A stretch of 32,342 nt of DNA from an uncultured Oscillospiraceae bacterium (GTDB taxonomy: Bacteria; Bacillota; Clostridia; Oscillospirales; Oscillospiraceae): NCBI GenBank assembly GCA_944387015.1, contig CALXDH010000029.1, forward strand, positions 1 to 32,342, written 5' to 3'. Made by a program: the position numbers and the translations under genes. Shown here piece after piece: positions 31,120-32,342 of the stretch. Below the pieces are notes generated by a model. The model saw only the letters and a list, made by a program, of their open reading frames with translations, was not told where the DNA came from and did no database searches. Each line of letters starts with the position of its first letter. Within the stretch, counting starts at the first letter, position 1.

Positions 31120-31158
31120 AAAAAACGTGCCGTACCGGATGGTACAGCACGTTTTTTT
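31120..31158. terminator. Bidirectional terminator between the GH18-like gene and rpsU
   Basis: AAAAAACGTGC-GTACC pairs with GGTAC-GCACGTTTTTT, with one mismatch, directly after the stop of the plus-strand gene and just past rpsU on the minus strand. Confidence 0.9.
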
Positions 31159-31160
31159 CA

Positions 31161-31346
31161 TCAATAGTAGCGCTTCTTGTTGTTCTTGCGAGCGGCCTCA
31201 GACTTCTTGCGGCGCTTGACGCTGGGGCTCTCATAATGCTCTCTCTTGCGGACCTCGGCGATGACGCCAGCCTTGGCGCAGCTGCGCTTGAAACGCTTCA
31301 GAGCGCTGTCGATGGACTCGCCGTCCTTCACATGGATTTCAGACAT
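31161..31346 (-). CDS. rpsU: 30S ribosomal protein S21
   Basis: A 61-residue S21, a small basic protein near the anti-Shine-Dalgarno end of 16S rRNA. The N-terminal [18 protein letters not shown] and the basic tail [19 protein letters not shown] are standard. ATG 31346 follows GGAGGGAGGG. It is transcribed from its own consensus promoter. Confidence 0.97.
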   Translation of the reverse strand: MSEIHVKDGESIDSALKRFKRSCAKAGVIAEVRKREHYESPSVKRRKKSEAARKNNKKRYY

Positions 31347-31397
31347 CTATATTTCCCTCCCTCCGAGGTATCCGGCTCAATCCAGGATACTTTAAGG

Positions 31398-31460
31398 GCC
31401 ATATAATTTTATGGCTTTAACAAAGCTATTATACGGACCTGACAGGTAATTGTCAAGGTC
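31398..31460 (-). promoter_or_regulatory. rpsU promoter, inverted repeat and leader hairpin
   Basis: Minus strand TTGACA (31456-31451), 17-bp gap, TATAAT (31433-31428), fully consensus. The inverted repeat GACCTTGACA/TGTC-AGGTC (31460-31436) covers the -35 box and gap. In the leader, GCCATA/TATGGC (31398-31415) makes a hairpin with a T/A-rich loop. Confidence 0.7.
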
Positions 31461-31483
31461 TTTTCCGGAAAATTTGCAGAGAA

Positions 31484-31520
31484 CCGCGCAGCGGGAGGCG
31501 AAATCTCTCCCGCTGCGCGG
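31484..31520 (-). terminator. Hairpin downstream of leuS
   Basis: A perfect 14-bp stem CCGCGCAGCGGGAG/CTCCCGCTGCGCGG about 75 bases past the leuS stop; the minus-strand T-tract is poor. A second small stem GGCTCC/GGAGCC lies at 31554-31573. Confidence 0.65.
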
Positions 31521-31595
31521 CATTTTATCTGCAAAAGCAGCCGTTCTTCCTAAGGCTCCCGCTCTTTGGAGCCAGTCTGTACCGGAGCATTCCCG

Positions 31596-32342
31596 TTACT
31601 GCGGTTTAACGATCAGGTTCACCAGACGGTTCTTCACCAGGATGGTCTTGACGATCTTCATCCCCTCAGTGGCCTTCTGGACTTTCTCTACCTGCAGTGC
31701 AGCCTCCACAACGGCCTGCTCATCGCTGTTGGTGGGCATGGTAACAGTGCCCTTGAGTTTGCCGTTGACCTGGACCGCCATCTCCACCGTGGCAGCCACG
31801 GTCTTGCTGGCATCGAACTTGGGCCACTGGGCCTGGCAGCACATCTTGCCGCTCTCCTTGGCAAATCCCAGCGTCTCCCACAGTTCCTCCGTGATGTGAG
31901 GCGCAAAGGGATTGAGCAGCAGCAGCAGATACCGCATGTCGCCCCGGGTGCAGCCGTTGGCGTAGAACTCGTTGACCATGGTCATGAGAGCGGCAATGGC
32001 AGTGTTCATCTTCAAGTTGTTGATGTCGTCGGTGACCTTCTTCACCGTCTTGTGAATCACCGTCTCATTGGCGGGGGTCACGGCGTAGCTGGCATCCGCC
32101 TGCTCAGCCAGGTTCCACACACGGTCCAGGAACCGCTTGGAGCCCTTCACCGCATCGTTGGACCAGGTGGCGGCCTTCTCGAAGTCGCCGATGAACATGA
32201 TATAAAGCCGCATGGTATCGGCGCCGTACTGCTCGACGATGTCGTTGGGGTTGACCACGTTGCCGCGGGACTTGGACATCTTCTCGCCGCCCTCGCCCAG
32301 GATCATGCCGTGGCTGGTGCGCTTGGCATAGGGCTCCTTGGT
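31596..32342 (-). CDS. leuS: Leucyl-tRNA synthetase, C-terminal part (window cuts the 5' end)
   Basis: The last 248 residues of LeuRS, which charges tRNA-Leu. The catalytic KMSKSRGNVVNP motif lies about 22 residues into the visible part, followed by DTMRLYIMF, the anticodon-binding helical domain (LLLLLNPFAPHITEELW) and the C-terminal VQVNGKLKGTV domain. The frame stays open to the window edge, so the N-terminal catalytic and editing domains lie beyond it. Confidence 0.96.
   Translation of the reverse strand, partial: TKEPYAKRTSHGMILGEGGEKMSKSRGNVVNPNDIVEQYGADTMRLYIMFIGDFEKAATWSNDAVKGSKRFLDRVWNLAEQADASYAVTPANETVIHKTVKKVTDDINNLKMNTAIAALMTMVNEFYANGCTRGDMRYLLLLLNPFAPHITEELWETLGFAKESGKMCCQAQWPKFDASKTVAATVEMAVQVNGKLKGTVTMPTNSDEQAVVEAALQVEKVQKATEGMKIVKTILVKNRLVNLIVKPQ

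Noticed and set aside
1-32342. Mobile element, prophage or defence island
   Set aside because: No transposase, integrase, restriction, toxin-antitoxin or phage structural gene is visible; base composition and codon use look uniform along the window.

Overview
The window looks like a chromosomal segment from a GC-rich anaerobic gut-type Firmicute, most likely Oscillospiraceae (Flavonifractor/Oscillibacter-like). This is an inference from AGGAGG-type ribosome binding sites, SigA-like promoters, and a gene set (CD1247-type zinc-ribbon protein, YqeG phosphatase, type II pantothenate kinase, YabE-like 3D-domain protein, FAD-less molybdenum hydroxylase) usual in that group. I see no phage, transposon, integrase, CRISPR array or rRNA. 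There is one tRNA gene, tRNA-Gln(CTG).

Layout. (1) 1-1600: a copper operon: end of a CopA P-type ATPase, a CsoR repressor, and a CopZ-like chaperone with two CxxC motifs. (2) 1.7-7.1 kb: separately transcribed genes for a YabE-like cell-wall protein, a HAD phosphatase, KsgA/RsmA rRNA dimethyltransferase, a divergent ATP-PEP carboxykinase-family enzyme and a four-helix membrane protein, mostly divided by strong hairpin terminators. (3) 7.1-10.3 kb: an aldo/keto reductase with ferredoxin-type clusters plus a small orphan protein, divergent from a ModE-like winged-helix regulator that overlaps an iron-dependent alcohol dehydrogenase by four bases. (4) 10.3-11.9 kb: a cytidylate-kinase-like protein and a TIGR01212-type radical SAM protein. 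(5) 12.0-19.3 kb: the metabolic centrepiece. xdhABC (Mo, FAD and 2Fe-2S subunits of a xanthine dehydrogenase) is divergent from a MocA/YgfJ-like cytidylyltransferase, followed by a second, single-chain hydroxylase (2Fe-2S plus Mo domains, no FAD) of the selenium-dependent xanthine dehydrogenase type. (6) 19.3-20.6 kb: thiamine pyrophosphokinase, a probable 57-residue protein and tRNA-Gln. (7) 20.7-25.7 kb: a 19-repeat Sel1 protein with an N-terminal zinc ribbon, downstream of a TtcA-like tRNA thiolation enzyme, then cardiolipin synthase. (8) 25.8-28.3 kb: divergent nicotinate phosphoribosyltransferase and type II pantothenate kinase, i.e. NAD and CoA salvage. (9) 28.4-32.3 kb: CD1247-like acidic protein, EF-P, YqeG phosphatase, a GH18-like protein, ribosomal protein S21 and the end of LeuS.

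Most of the window is ordinary core metabolism and translation. The parts that most repay a second look are the molybdenum-hydroxylase region (two enzyme types, a maturation gene, a 9-bp-class palindrome at the promoter start), the cysteine-laddered Sel1 protein with a 432-bp super-repeat, and a set of promoters whose -35 box reads TTGC rather than TTGA. No system here can be called new from sequence alone.
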